Source of the DNA: Pterois miles
Lineage: Eukaryota; Chordata; Actinopteri; Perciformes; Scorpaenidae
NCBI GenBank assembly: GCA_947000775.1
Contig: CAMQGK010000637.1
Span: 11,635,501 to 11,699,500 of the forward strand
Reading direction: 5' to 3'
DNA: 64,000 nt
Position 1 is the first letter of the stretch; the number at the start of each line of letters is the position of its first letter. The notes beneath the pieces are model-generated. The model did no database searches and was not told the origin of the DNA. It saw only the letters and a list, made by a program, of their open reading frames with translations. Shown here in pieces: positions 25,508-37,780 of this stretch. The position numbers and the translations under genes are program-made.

Positions 25508-25526
25508 TGCGTGTGTGTGTGTGTGT
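25428..25526 (+). repeat. Compound microsatellite (GTTAGT)n-(GT)n-(GTGC)n-(GT)n
   Basis: Five units of gttagt are followed by GT repeats, then about six gtgc/gcgt units, then GT again. A short (AT)n run lies further on near 25826-25841. Confidence 0.9.
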
Positions 25527-26353
25527 AGTCACATCCTTGCTGGTCGGCTTAAAGTCACACTAATTTCATAGCACTCAGAGATGGTTTTGGGTGTGCTTCA
25601 GAAGCCATAATGAACGGGGTGTGGCATTTGCACCCCTATGTGTTTTAGCTTCCAAAACCATGGTTATGGTCACAATAATTGCAACATTATTACATAGGGA
25701 AATGGAGCAGTGCCTCTAAAAGTGGTGCACATTACACCGTGGAATGGTTAAAATAAAAAGATAATTACTCACTATTTAACCTCAACTGAATGATTCCCTT
25801 CAGCTCCGGTTGACTCTTTTATAAATATATATATATATATTTTTTCCTCAGAGATTAGGAATCACAATTTTCTTTATGTTGCCATGGTTACTGGTCTTGC
25901 TCGGTCTTCCAGTGGAGAGGAATTGGTATTCTGTAGTCACTCAGTGAGGCCTAAATTCCTGCTGGACCTGGTGGCCTGCAGACATAGAGCAACAGCTGCC
26001 TTCACAGAGGCTGTGCCTGTTCTCGCATTTGTTTGCCGGCTTGTGTTTGTGCCTGAGCTCTCCACCGACAAGCTCAAATGTGAGATTTAACCTCAGGATA
26101 GCGTCCACGATTGTCACGCTGTGGATAACGAGTGCTAATGCTCCCACCGTTGGGCGGTTCACACAGAGGGCTGAAGGTTTAAACTGTTTTGTATTAAAAT
26201 TGTCAGTATAATGCTGCTGTGAATGTAATGTGTCAAAGTGACTTGACTCCTGGACCAAACCATTCAGGTTAGTGCCTCAGGCTTATTTTTTTCCATTAGT
26301 GGTACAACTGCTCAGTTCATGGTTTATGACGATGTTAAAAAATCTGTTTTCAC
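25527..26353. other. Intron 2 stretch: nothing recognised
   Basis: The frames at 25884-26090 (+) and 25941-26258 (-) overlap each other and show no domain. Confidence 0.45.
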
Positions 26354-27262
26354 TCAGGCTGTCAAAGTTAGAGCAATAATAATGCGTTAACACAAATTCA
26401 TTTTAACACCTCTAATTTCTTTAATGCATTAATGCAACACAATCAGATTAAAGATAGAGTGACGACAATGGTATTATATGAAACTAGAAAACCCAAGGAA
26501 TCAGTTGGTACCAACCATGTCGTACTGGCTTGTCACAAACTTGTCTGCAAACTTGCGGTACATTTTGGCATGCAAAAACGGTCACAGCCATTTTCTAAGG
26601 GGTCCCTTGACCTCTGACCTCCAGATATGAATGTAAATGGGTTCTCCGGGTACCCACGAGTCTCCCCTTTACAGATACGCCCATTTTATGATAATCACAT
26701 GCAGTTGGGGGCAAATCAGCACACTGACACACTGACAGCTGTTAATGCCTGTTGGGCTGCAGTTTACCATGTTATGATTTGAACATATTTTTGTATGCGA
26801 TACGCCTTCTCTGTGGAGTTTTTATGTTCTACCGTGTTAGTGTGGGTTCTCATGTTTCCTCCCACAGTCCAAAGAAGTGCAGGTTAGGTTCATCACTCTA
26901 AATTGCCCATAGGTGTGAATGTGAGTGTGAATGGTAGTCGCTCTCTATGTGTCAGCCCTGTGATAGTCTGGCGACCTGCCCAGGACGTACCCCGCCTTCG
27001 CCCAGCGTCAGCTGGGATCGGCTCCAGCCCCCCCAACCCTGAATGGGATAAGCGGTTGATGGGGATGTTGATGATTTGAGCATATGTTTTATGCTAAATA
27101 TAATATACAGTACCTGTGAGGGTTTCTGGACTTTATTTGTCATTGTTTTGTGTTGTTAATGGATTCCCAGTAATAAATATATACATATATTTGCATAAAG
27201 CAGCATATTTGCCCACTCCCATGTAAATAAGAGTATTAAATACTTGACAACTCTCCACTTAA
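26354..27262 (-). mobile_element. Repeat family B, copy 4, with a retroelement inserted in it
   Basis: It begins ctcaggctgtcaaagtta (the family 3' end) and follows the reverse complement: 'ggggtcccttgacctctgacct', 'cacgagtctcccctttacag', 'gcccattttatgataatcacatgcag'. It is broken at 26799-27072 and resumes at 'gatttgagcatatg', continuing to about 27262. Confidence 0.8.
26799..27072 (+). mobile_element. SINE/LINE-tail-like insertion with target-site duplication
   Basis: The body contains 'cctcccacagtccaaagaa', 'gtgaatgtgagtgtgaatgg', 'gtgatagtctggcgacctg' and 'cagctgggatcggctccagc' and ends 'gggataagcggttgatggggatg'. This is a very common fish retro-repeat. The target sequence is present on both sides (26776-26798 gatttgaacatatttttgtatgc, 27073-27094 gatttgagcatatgttttatgc), which marks insertion by target-primed reverse transcription. 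Confidence 0.8.
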
Positions 27263-28287
27263 ATGGCAAATAGCAAATTTAAGAAGCATGCTGTGTGTGT
27301 GAGAGATCTAATGACCACCTACTTTGAAGTGAATGACTGTACACTGTTTATAACAGCGGCATCATGGGTGCTTTGTCAAACTGAGAGTACTTTCGTGGTT
27401 GTTGACCTTAATCCTCGTCCACAGGAAGTTCAGCCTTTGTCTGAAGCTCACCTCTTTTTATCTGCGTGCTCTTAAGATCAACTATATTCTGACTGGGAAA
27501 TCCCAGCGCGCCCTCACACTGGTCAAGTGATAATTGGAGGTCAGTTGTGAATGCATAAAAATACTTAAATATGATCTTATTGATTTTGGCCTCTGGGTAT
27601 CCCTGGAGATGGTGTTTCTGCAGCTATTAACTAAGTCATTTTTAAAGCGAAGGATTAGCCTAAATTTGGTCTGATTTGATTGTTTTTAACCTCTTTTGTT
27701 CTACAAAATTGGACTGTTTGTTGGTGCAGATTTGGCCCAATGGATGCCACCGTTTACAGACTGGGTAGGCATATTTTAATGCTTTGGTAATTGTTATTAT
27801 ACAGTATGTCAGAAGGAGCTAAAACATGTTTTCCTGTGTGTGGGATGAAATATGCATGCAACGTAAGGGTTTGGATGTAACATCACAACAGCTATCATCT
27901 GTAACTCCACTACATCACAGGGCAGAGGGCCTCTGGATTTGCAGCACTGACCGATAAGTAGTTTAAGGCTAATCTCGAGGAGGCCAATTGATTGGCCTCA
28001 CCAGGGAAGCAGCATGTGCAGCTGTCATTATTTATTACTGGTGGAGATTATAGGGAAGGGAATGTGCAGCAGGACAGTACCAAGAAAGGACACATTCCTC
28101 AAGAGACCTACCAGCTCCAGCTCTGGGAACACTCACTTAAACACTACACACGCTCCCAAGTCTCATCTTCTTCACATTGTGTCCCAGTGATGTTGTCAGT
28201 AAAGTTTTCTGTGTGGCAGTTGAAAACCTACACTATGTATTTGTCTTCATCCTATGTCAGATTAGCCTGTATTGAACCCAGTGGGCT
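27263..28287. other. Intron 2 stretch: nothing recognised
   Basis: No coding motif or repeat landmark. The 101-codon frame at 27992-28297 has no domain. Confidence 0.45.
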
Positions 28288-28860
28288 CCAGGTCTGAGAA
28301 GTGAACCCAATGCAGGAGTGCCGTAAACTTCCTCTGTTTGCAAAAAGATGTCTGATTGTATAGAAGTCTATGAGAAAATGATCCTACTTCTCACTTCATT
28401 TATTACCTCAGTAAACATTGTAAACATGAGTTTATGGTCTCAATCGCTGGTTTCAAGTCTTCTTCAGAACAGCATGATGTTCATTTTGTAAATTATGGTC
28501 CCATTTAGAGTCAGATAGACCAAGCAGGGTGTGCTTCAGGGCGTGTCGACCTTGTGATTGACAGCGTTGAGGGCGTTGTTAGGTCTGGGAGTTGTCTGTT
28601 TTTTCATCTGAAAAATTTAACCCTTTCACAATATGTTTTCTGTTCATGTTAAACATACATTTTTGGTCACCTAAAAATGTCTCATTCATACTTAGCGCCA
28701 CCCTCTTGTGTCACTTTGGGTTACAAAAAAAACAACAAAATGGCGTCAGCCAAAAACCAAGCCGCTGATGGCCCACTGCCAAAATCAAAACTTCAAAACC
28801 GTAGTCACAAGCTTATGGGTGACGTCACGGTAAATCCACGTCTTATATGTAGTTTGTGAT
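28288..28860 (+). mobile_element. Repeat family F, copy 1
   Basis: It shares, in opposite orientation, several blocks with 34655-35335: 'ggtctgagaagtgaaccca', 'tatagaagtctatgagaaaatga', 'caccctcttgtgtcact', 'agcttatgggtgacgtcacgg'. Non-coding. Confidence 0.7.
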
Positions 28861-28861
28861 T

Positions 28862-29120
28862 GAACCCAGTTCATTCATCAACTAGAAGGGCAGAGTACAG
28901 ACCTCCGCCATGGTCATGCCTTATGCACAATGTTTACAAAGGTGAAAAACAATTTGTGTATCCGCCCTGTGATTCTGAACTGTACCAGAATCATGTTGGT
29001 TCTTCCTTGGCCCATGTTGCACCCACCCACCAACTTTCATGAAAATCGGGCCAACAGTTTTTCCATAATCCTGCTGATAAGCACACAAACCGACCCGAAA
29101 ACACAACCTCCTTCCGGAGC
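28862..29120 (+). mobile_element. Probable LINE-type 3' tail or related SINE
   Basis: The stretch 'caactttcatgaaaatcgggccaacagtttttccataatcctgctgataagcacacaaac..aacctcctt' is a widespread animal retro-repeat signature. It has no surviving ORF and abuts family F. Confidence 0.6.
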
Positions 29121-29728
29121 AAATTAGAGTCAGACTATGACGAATGAAATAAATTGAAGGAATAATTGAGGGATGAATAAAAAATGAGAATAATCATTAG
29201 TTTCAGCCTTAATTAGGAGTAGGTGGTATGGATATAATCATCTGTCATGGTATATGTAGTCTTTAACGCCAAAATAATTGCCTGAAAATGAACTGGTAGC
29301 TAATTTGATGATTGATTCATTGTTTCAGTCGTCTTTCAAGCAGAGTTCACAATGTTTGGTTGGTTCCAGCTTCTGATATGTGAGCTGATTTTCTTTGTCA
29401 TATACGGCATGATAATAGGATGAGTATCTTATCTAAAAAGAAGTATTTTGAATATCACCTTGGGCTCCAAGAAATTGTAATGGGCACTATATTTATCATT
29501 ATTATTTTCTTATGCACTGTATATAATTCTCTTGGATGTCAGATATATAGAGGGAAGAGAGATGGTGAATGACATAAAATAACGGACAGAGGAACTATAT
29601 AATGAACTTTTTTAACTATTATCAGTTAATCAGGGAATTAATTGGCTAATTGCTAATAAACAGTATTGTATGATGTTTAAGCAATAAAATGTTGATTTTT
29701 CTAAAAATGAAACCAATTAGTTTTTCAT

Positions 29729-30212
29729 TTTAAAGGATCGATATGTAGCACTGACAGCTAGCATTGTAAATGGGTAACAGCAGTCCAAATTCAAAACACT
29801 GGATCTGTCGCCCATCTGCTCCTCTGGTGTGACTGATAGCACATTTTGCAATTTGAGGGCTACCTTCTAGACAGGACTGCATTAGCCTCTGGGCAGTAGA
29901 CAGAATCTCTTCACCTGCTGTATGTCTCAAATATTTGATGCCTTGATAACCCAGCTGCACACCGACCACAGAGGGATGTATCGTGGTTTTTCAGGTCGGG
30001 TAGAGTCTAACGTTAACCTTATCTCTGTCTGTATCCATTTGGTTTGCTTGCTTCTATGGTTGCAGAAGGCTGTGTCTGCATGTCAGTTTGTTTCATATGT
30101 GACAACAGGGTGTCAACAGGAGCTCATTGGCCAAAACAAAAACTGACATTAGGGACCAGACTGGAAATTTTAAAGGAGAACATACATATATTTACCATTG
30201 CTCCTTAATAAA
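29729..30212. repeat. Putative MITE family E
   Basis: It starts ttaaaggatcgatatgtag and ends, about 480 bases on, with accattgctccttaa, giving weak inverted ends. The interior 'cagcagtccaaattcaaaacactgg' is repeat-like, but there is only one copy in the window. Confidence 0.45.
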
Positions 30213-31569
30213 GTATTCTTTATCCGATTACTTGATTAATCAGTGGAATAAATGGAATCAATCACTAAAGTAGTCGAAAGCTGCAGCCCTAATCTCAAAA
30301 TAAACAATATAGCAAATTTTATTTTTTTCGTGGTATTTATCCAAACCCAGTGTTGAACCAAAGTTGTTAATCCCAACCTTTTGGTATGCAGCCTCTTCCT
30401 TGCTTAAATTCAGTTTGTTGTAGCTGCTGCTTTTGCATTTTTACGCTCTGGGATTATTAATGTCTGTGAATTTGGCAAGCCAGGATCCGCATATCAGTTA
30501 TGTTCCTATTAATGCCTGTGCACTGTATCTTAATGACATCCTATATTATTACTGTGCTCTCTCTCTCTAACACACACTGCACTAATCAGACATCACAGCG
30601 ATTATTTAGATCAGTGTGTCTGCTCCAATATTAGCAAGCTGCTGTATATAGAGGCAGAGTGGCACATTTACTTAGACGTAATTAACATACCTTGGATATT
30701 AATGTTTCCACAAGAATGTGTCCCATCTGTTTTGGTATCTGATGAATACATGTGTGTTTGAGGTGTTGGTAAAGCATACCTAGCTTGTCACTGATCCGTC
30801 TGATCCAATACCCAGATCGCTAATTCAACAGCTGTTCCTCTGTCTCTTAAACATACTCTGATATTAATTTGAGGTTTCTGGTATTGTCTGCTTTAGAAAT
30901 GTGCCCACACAACTAGAGACACATGTATTTTTGATTATTGTCCCACAGCTGATCTAAAATGTTGATCTTAGACGTAAATGATGTACTGGCTTGGTTTACT
31001 GGGAATAAGTGTGTGAAACTGGAGCCCTGCTTGGTTTGGGCTTCAACCTGGAATAGATTGCGGATTGGATGTGGCTTTTCAGGGCTGCAGTTTTTCCAGT
31101 TTGTTATGCAGAGGACTCAAGCATATCTGTTTTTCCTCATTTTCTTGATTTTGTGGTTAGCAGACAGACCTCTGCAAGTGTGGTTTAGTGTCAGATGTAA
31201 TCTTCAACCTACTGCCATAACTGTATAGTCCACTATCTGATTGATTCAGCTCTCTGGTGTATACTATGACAAGACCATCTGTCCCGAGGGTGAAGCAAGA
31301 CTTGGCTCCTACTGACTGCTTAATCAATCCAAATCATTAAGAATTACCCCTCTGACACATTTTGTATTCAGATTCTATATGAAAGGCTTGTTTCTTTTTT
31401 AGCCTGACCTTGTGGGAGTTGTCTCTCACAGTTACTCTTAATTAATCTCTTAATTAACCTATTGATTGCCTTTGCTTGCACAGTTACAGTGCTCGGCAGT
31501 AGTCACAGCTGTCTCTTAATTCTGCAAGTGATGCTGTTTCCTCTCACACAAAAATGAAAGATTTCCTAA
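30213..31569. other. Intron 2 stretch free of recognised repeats
   Basis: This is AT-rich unique-looking sequence with several TAATTA-type homeodomain motifs (for example ttaattaatctcttaattaac at 31438-31458, gacgtaattaacatacc near 30675). No coding potential. See findings for a cautious regulatory suggestion. Confidence 0.4.
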
Positions 31570-31800
31570 AAAACTCAATAGGGGTGGGAAAAAAATGTAT
31601 TCACCTATATTCCTTGACTTTTTTTTTGTTTTGTTTTTTCCAAAAACGATTTGTTAATGCCAGAGTCTATATATTTGCTTCATTTCAGTCTATGCGAAAG
31701 GTAGAAGGACGTTACCGCTTTTATTGTTGTAGTCTGATTAACATGGCCTCATATCTGTTCGGTATCGGTCACTCAAAACAAACAGTAGCCGGCCGGACGT
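31570..31800 (-). mobile_element. Repeat family C, copy 3 (fragment)
   Basis: It is the reverse complement of the right part of family C: 'aggggtggga', 'cgttaccgcttttattgttgtagtctga' and 'catttcagtctatgcg' match 17820-17995 and 52370-52440. Confidence 0.65.
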
Positions 31801-33714
31801 ACCGTGCAGAAACCAGCAAATACAGCAGAGCAGAAAATGGCTGAGATGCGTGCTTGGGAAACAGAAAAATGACTGTACAGTCTTTTGGACTCTTGCATGA
31901 GAAAGATGAGTGTTAATGCATATCCTGGCAACTCATAACTTATATTATAAGAACTGGAAACTACAGGAGTGGAGGATCTATTTTTTAGTGGTGAATGTTT
32001 GTAACAAAAGGCTTTTCAAGTCATTTCATTCTTGAATATTTTCATGTGATAATACTGTAATAGCCGTTTAAAATGTATTATTCAGCTCTTCAGTCTGCAT
32101 TTATCGAGCTAAACTAAATGTGGAGTTTCTGCTTAAATCTGAAGTGACGTACCCCCCCTCCTCCTCAAGTGACAGTAATCCTGGCTCTGGGAAGGGGTGG
32201 TAGTGGAGAATAAGCAGCATGGGTCCAGACTTTGAAGCGCCCTGAAAGGGATTCAGGCAGATGAAGGAAAAAGAGGCCAATCTTTTTGGTAATTCCAGCT
32301 GTCTGAAAACCCCCACTTGCCCTCTGCTTATTTTAGCGATACTCCATGTTAGGCTCAGGCTTGATAGAAGTTTGTGGCGTATTTTTAACATAATACCACC
32401 TCTTAATTTTACAGGCACAGCAATGAATGGTGCAGTTTTTTTGTTTTTGTTTTGTTTTTTTGGGATTGTTGCAGCCAAAAATGCCTGATTTCATGGCAGC
32501 TTTTCTAAAAAATTGCAGTGCATGTTGCAGTGTTTGCGTTTTTGTGAATTTCCCCACTGTGGGACCAGTAAAGGAATATCTTATCTTATCTTATCTTTTA
32601 GGCGTTTGTTGCATAAAAGTGCAGGAGCAAGAGAAAATTTTGCACATACACTTGCACAAAGCAGCATATTTTGTTGTCGCTGACAAATCTCCTTATAAAT
32701 CAAAGATTTATATCTCCTTTGCTGAACACTGAAGACCTTCCACACCAACGACATGTTGTGTATGTGTGGCTGAGACGTTACTGTCTGCTGTGTGCCAGCG
32801 TTAACTATCTTAAGGTGGCGGCACACGTTGTACTGTATGTAAATGTGACACTGACACTTTGTTTGGCCACAGCGCTGCACCTTAAGGAGCAGCAGGCCCT
32901 GAGTCTATTCAGTACAATGGGAGAAGTAAACGTGAACATAGATTACGGACTTAAGGAGGAACTGTGTTGGGTGACGTGGGCGTGGCATCAGCTATGATTG
33001 GTCACACAGTTGGATCACATTGGAATAGCTGCGGTCATTGGACAAAATTGCAAGGTTACCCAAAATTCATGTGGATATGTTGAATTTACTTAAATTTTGC
33101 CACCACAACATCCTGGAGGGGTTGACTACCGATGCAAACTCACAACTGTTAGATCTGTCTTCTGATTTATGGTGCTCTGACAGTGGGAGGTCCTCTCACA
33201 ACTGCACAAAGCAATGCGCTGTTAGGTATCCAGCAGCACAACGGTCTCAACTGGATGCTTAATTAGTCTTTATGCAAAAATCAATATGTTTCAAGTAGCC
33301 CAGACAGGTTCTGAGGAGGGCAGCAAGCAAAGTGGAGAAATATACCCAAGAGAGGAGGAGGAAGAGGAGGAGGTGGTGGAGGCTGTTGAGGGAAGCTACC
33401 TCCATCTCAGCCCCTATTGAATCCAGGGGACATTATTTTCATGGCTGTCCTCTCGGGGCCTGGAGGCTGGCCTACTGTGACAGAATGATTCTGACAGCTG
33501 TGGCAGCCCAATCATCACTTTTCCTTTCATTTTTTTGTTGATATTTTTCATCTGCAGCTTAGACGGTACAAAAAACAAATGAGGAAAAGCCTTGATACTT
33601 AAATAATTGACTTACTAAGTATTTCTTGTAAACGTAACACTGCTTTATCACTGTATTATTATATCTAAGCTGTCCTAATTATGAACTAACTGCTGTAAAC
33701 ACATGCATAGTCAC
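31801..33714. other. Intron 2 stretch with a SINE tail and a family H-like scrap
   Basis: Bases 32541-32599 read 'gtgaatttccccactgtgggaccagtaaaggaatatc' followed by (TTATC)n, which is the 3' tail of the SINE family at 17314. Around 32735-32790 'cttccacaccaacgacatgttgtgt' resembles the inside of family H at 62213. Otherwise nothing is recognised. Confidence 0.55.
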
Positions 33715-33828
33715 AAGGGGTGTAACAAAATATCAACACATGCAATACAGTGTATCGCGTATATTGAATCATTACCCCTGCATCATGATACGTATTGTAT
33801 CGTAGGGCCAGTACACAGCCCTATTAGT
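33715..33828. repeat. Repeat family K fragment
   Basis: It contains 'tattgaatcattacccctgcatcatgatacgtattgtatcgtagg' and ends cacagccct. Related pieces lie at 20700-20785 and 37682-37780. Confidence 0.5.
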
Positions 33829-34654
33829 CACATCACACGTTCTTATGTGCTCTGAGGGTATGCAGGTAATTTGACAGGATTATCAGCAGGTTTGCCTCCC
33901 TCCACTGTTCTCTCTTTGTCAGCCTCCCGCTGTAGTCGAGTCACCCTGGGAACCTCTGCAGCACATGACCTGAATCTCAATGAGCTTTAGCTGCCATTGA
34001 CCTCTCTGTCCTACCCTTCCCTCCCAGCGCACTGTATACAACTGCTCACGCATACGTATACTCTCACCACAGCACATGCAAAGATGTGCTTTAAGATACT
34101 TTAAATGTCTGTTTTTCTTTTTTGTTTTATTGCGACAGAACCCATGGGTGTATGGGACGGGCAGTCTTCTCATATATTTTCAATAAGAGCACCAGAAGGA
34201 TTGGGTGTGGGAATGTATCCGCCTGCTACTGCAAGCAGTTCAGTAATCTCGACCCGGCCCTGAGCAGTGTTATCAGAAGAGCCACGGTTCATTTAAAGGT
34301 ATCCAAAATCATTCCCGGGGCTTTCCATTGCTACTACTTCACAAGTGCAAAGTTGTGAATAGCGAAAATGCATCTCCTGAGTGTTTTTGCGATCACTTTG
34401 TAAGCCTGCTATCTTATCAGATGAGTGCTGGAGATTGTGGGATTTCCTCAAGTGACCTTTTCCCACTTGACTACTTTGCTTATTCCATTATTTAAATCAC
34501 ACAGTCTCTTTCATCTTTGACCTCGATCAGCTTCCTGTGATGTTGCTGAGTGTCACGGCTGAAAAGCTCCCACCGTGACATAATGGCTCCATTATGTGTC
34601 AAGGTGTAACTGAGCCAGCAGGGGCCACTGGACCAGCATGGCTTATGACACAAG
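33829..34654. other. Intron 2 stretch: nothing recognised
   Basis: The frame at 34122-34358 has no domain. No repeat landmark was found. Confidence 0.45.
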
Positions 34655-35335
34655 ACCATAGACTGTACGTAAGAAATGGACGTAGTCACTGTGACATCAC
34701 CCATTAGTTTGTGGACTGCCATTTTGAAGCCTCGAGTTTGGCTGTCACCATCTTGTATTTTTGCAAACATAAGTGACACAAGAGGGTGAAGCTAAGTACA
34801 ACCAAACGCTGAATGAGACAGATTTAGGTGACCAACAAGTTTGTAATTAACTTTCATGAACTGAAAACACAATGTGAAAGGGTTAAAGTTGTAAGACAAA
34901 AACATGGACAACTCCCAGACAACACCCTGAGAGTGAACTACCAATCACAAGGTAGCTACGCCGCCAGGAAGAGTGGTCAAATGACAGATTTAAAATTTCT
35001 GTGTCCGTCACGCGATGCCATTGCGCCCAAAAAGACTATTTCCAGTAGACTAACACTGGGAATGAGACATCTGTAGTAATGTAATTTTTTTTTTTTTTTT
35101 TTTTGTAAATCAGCTTCCCAGTATTAACACGTAAATAGACCTTATTTAAATCGTTAATAAATCAAGTGAAAAGTAGGCTCATTTTCTCATAGACTTCTAT
35201 ACAGTCAGACTTTGCAACCAGAGGACTCGCCCCCTCCTGGTTATTAGTAAGAATGCAAGTTGAAGGCACTTCAGCATTGGCTTCACTTCTCAGACCTTTG
35301 AGGATGCCCACTGGGTTCATTACAGGTTAAACTGA
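34655..35335 (-). mobile_element. Repeat family F, copy 2 (reverse)
   Basis: Its landmarks are the reverse complements of those in 28288-28860: 'gtgacatcacccattagtttgtgg', 'agtgacacaagagggtg', 'attttctcatagacttctata', 'tgggttcattac'. It contains a T-run near 35085-35104. Confidence 0.7.
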
Positions 35336-37454
35336 CATATAATAGGATACTTACTACAAATAGATAACGTTGTTTTCAACTGCCACAGTGTTAGAGAAAA
35401 CTTATGGACAACATCACTCCAGTCTTTCCAGAGCTGCACAAATCCCTGCTGATATTTGGTTAAATAATGGCTGATCACTTGGCTTGAAACACATCGTCAG
35501 CTCCTCCTCTGTTGTGCTGCCACCACCACGACTCCTGTATTCAAACATTCCCTTTGTTCTCTATCTGGAGCCTGAAGGCATTGGCAGTCTCTTTACCACC
35601 CATGCCACCCACCCACCACACTCCCCCAGGAGGAGTTTAGTGAGCACTGCCCGGCCTGGCTTATTGCAAGTGAAGTGGACCATACCAACAACTCCTGGAG
35701 GGGAACAGTAGAGGGAACACAATGCTACTTTACACCTGACCTTTATCTTGTTCTTTTTTGTGCTGACAGGAGCTTACTAACAAGAGGTAGGAGTTGGGGG
35801 AAGGGGTGTGTTGGTTTACCCCGAAGTGGAAACCCAAGTGGACATGTGTGTAGACATCACTGTCATCTTTATTTAGCCTTCCTCTGTCAGTCGGAGCATG
35901 TGGAGGTCAGTGTAGCGATTGGAGCATGCTAGCGCTCACACACATGTAAACAGTAGTAGCATCCTATGATCCTGTGTTCAAACCTAATAGGCCCAGACAG
36001 ACCCCTCCCCCTAGCCTGGGACGGAGACCGCTGAATCAGGATGCATCGCCTCACTCGGGAATTGGCTGCTCCTGTATAAACTAGCTCCAGTGCTTTTATA
36101 GATAGAGGTCATAAAATGGGAGATTGGTGACATTTTCTTGGCATTGCGGATGATGAAAGAAATGTCAGTTGCTGAGCATGATGTTTCTTTAAGACTGTAA
36201 CCTTTATGCTGGGGGAAAGGCCCCATGACTTGTATAGAGAGGGATAAGAAATCATGCGCCGGCTGCACGTCAGGGTGAAGAAGTCACAGCTTCTGCTTTG
36301 TGAGGTTGTGCAGCACAGTCTTGCATTTGCAATCTAGCTGCATTTGTGCACAGTTGTCACAGTGGAAATGTGAACATTTTTGTTAGGGCTGTCAATCGAT
36401 AAAAATATTTAATTGGAACTAATCCTAATTTTTTCTGTTAAAAATGTACCTTAAAGGTAGATTTGTCAAGGGACTCCTTTGAAAATGCTGCCGGTGCTCT
36501 TGTACGTAGAAATGTTTCTTTAAGTACAGTTGACACAGTAGTGTAGTAGTGACTAGTTTAAGTTAGACTTGGATGGCATGGTTGGTTGGTGGGTAGGTAT
36601 TGAATTTGGCCTGAAATAACTATTGAATGGATTGGTGTTACAGAATTTAATGTTCTCCACTACTGGAACTTCGGTGATCCCTTAACTTTTTATTTAATGC
36701 CATTATCAGGTGAAATATGTCCAATGATTAAATCTAATTAATATTTTTATATTAACAATGTGCAAATCTAGCAAACACTATACCTGCTAAACATCAGCAT
36801 GATTGTCATTTTGAGCCTGTTAGCACACTGACATTAGCATTTCTCTCAAAGCAGTGCCACACATCTGCTTGCTTGGCTGTAGACCCTTAGTATTGTGACA
36901 ACATTTGGCAGTTACATTTGGCAGCCATTACCAGCTATCAATAATGTGTCTTACTGTGTGATTTCAGTTTACTGAAGGCACCCTGACCAGACGTTGTTGG
37001 CTACATAGATAACTGCCAAGATGCCGTTATAAAAACAGCAAATAGGCCTTTTTCACTGGAGACATTATGACATGTCACAGCAGTTGAAAATGACAAAATG
37101 AATGATGGCTGGATTTAGGTGGGATGATAATTCAATATGATGAAATAATATGTTCGTGATTCACAATCATGTTGTCTAAACTGATAATAAGCACATACTA
37201 ACTCAAATTTGTGTGAAAATCTGATGGGAAAAATTGAGGGAATATCATTTTACGTCACACTCATTCATTCATTCACTTTTATTGTTCAACTCCTGCGTGC
37301 CTGGGAGGAACACAGTGTAGTTAAATCAAACTATTCTCTTTATCAAATTACTCTGTTTTTGTGTGCATGCATGTAAACATAGTCAGTGTATAGCTGGAAA
37401 TATTTATTTATTTTTCTCTGTAATTTCCCTTGAAACTCTAACATTCTTTTTTAG
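35336..37454. other. Intron 2 stretch with one family B scrap
   Basis: Bases 36384-36500 are a family B fragment (ttagggctgtcaatcgataaaa, then directly 'tcaagggactcctttgaaaatg', so an internal deletion). Nothing else is recognised. Confidence 0.5.
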
Positions 37455-37780
37455 CTATGTGAAACTAGAAAACCGAAGGACGGATGTTAAATAATGCTAC
37501 GAAGTTATGCTAAATTTAGGGGAAGAAAAACTGGCATGGTGCTTTTCAAAGGGGTCCCTTGACCTCTGACTTTAAGATATGTGAATAAAAATGGCTTCTA
37601 TGGGTACCCACGAGTCTCCTCTTTGCAGACATGCCCACTTTATGCAGTTTGTGGCAAAAAAAAAAAATCTGACAGCTTTCCTAAAATTAGATTGATCACA
37701 GTATTTTCTTGCTTACAGTATCGCAATATATTGATATGTATATATCTTATATGTATCATATCATCAGATTCTTGCCCTGT
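37455..37780 (-). repeat. Family B fragment followed by family K fragment
   Basis: Bases 37455-37657 follow family B in reverse ('gtgaaactagaaaaccgaagg', 'aaaggggtcccttgacctctgac', 'gggtacccacgagtctcc'). Bases 37682-37780 carry the 'cagtatcgcaatatattg' motif of family K. Confidence 0.65.

Noticed and set aside
25884..26258. A small gene near 25.9-26.3 kb
   Set aside because: Overlapping frames on both strands with no domain, no splice context and no codon bias visible.
32101..32478. Minus-strand 125-codon frame
   Set aside because: Low-complexity Lys/Asn start from an A/T run, no domain, and it overlaps plus-strand frames equally good by length.
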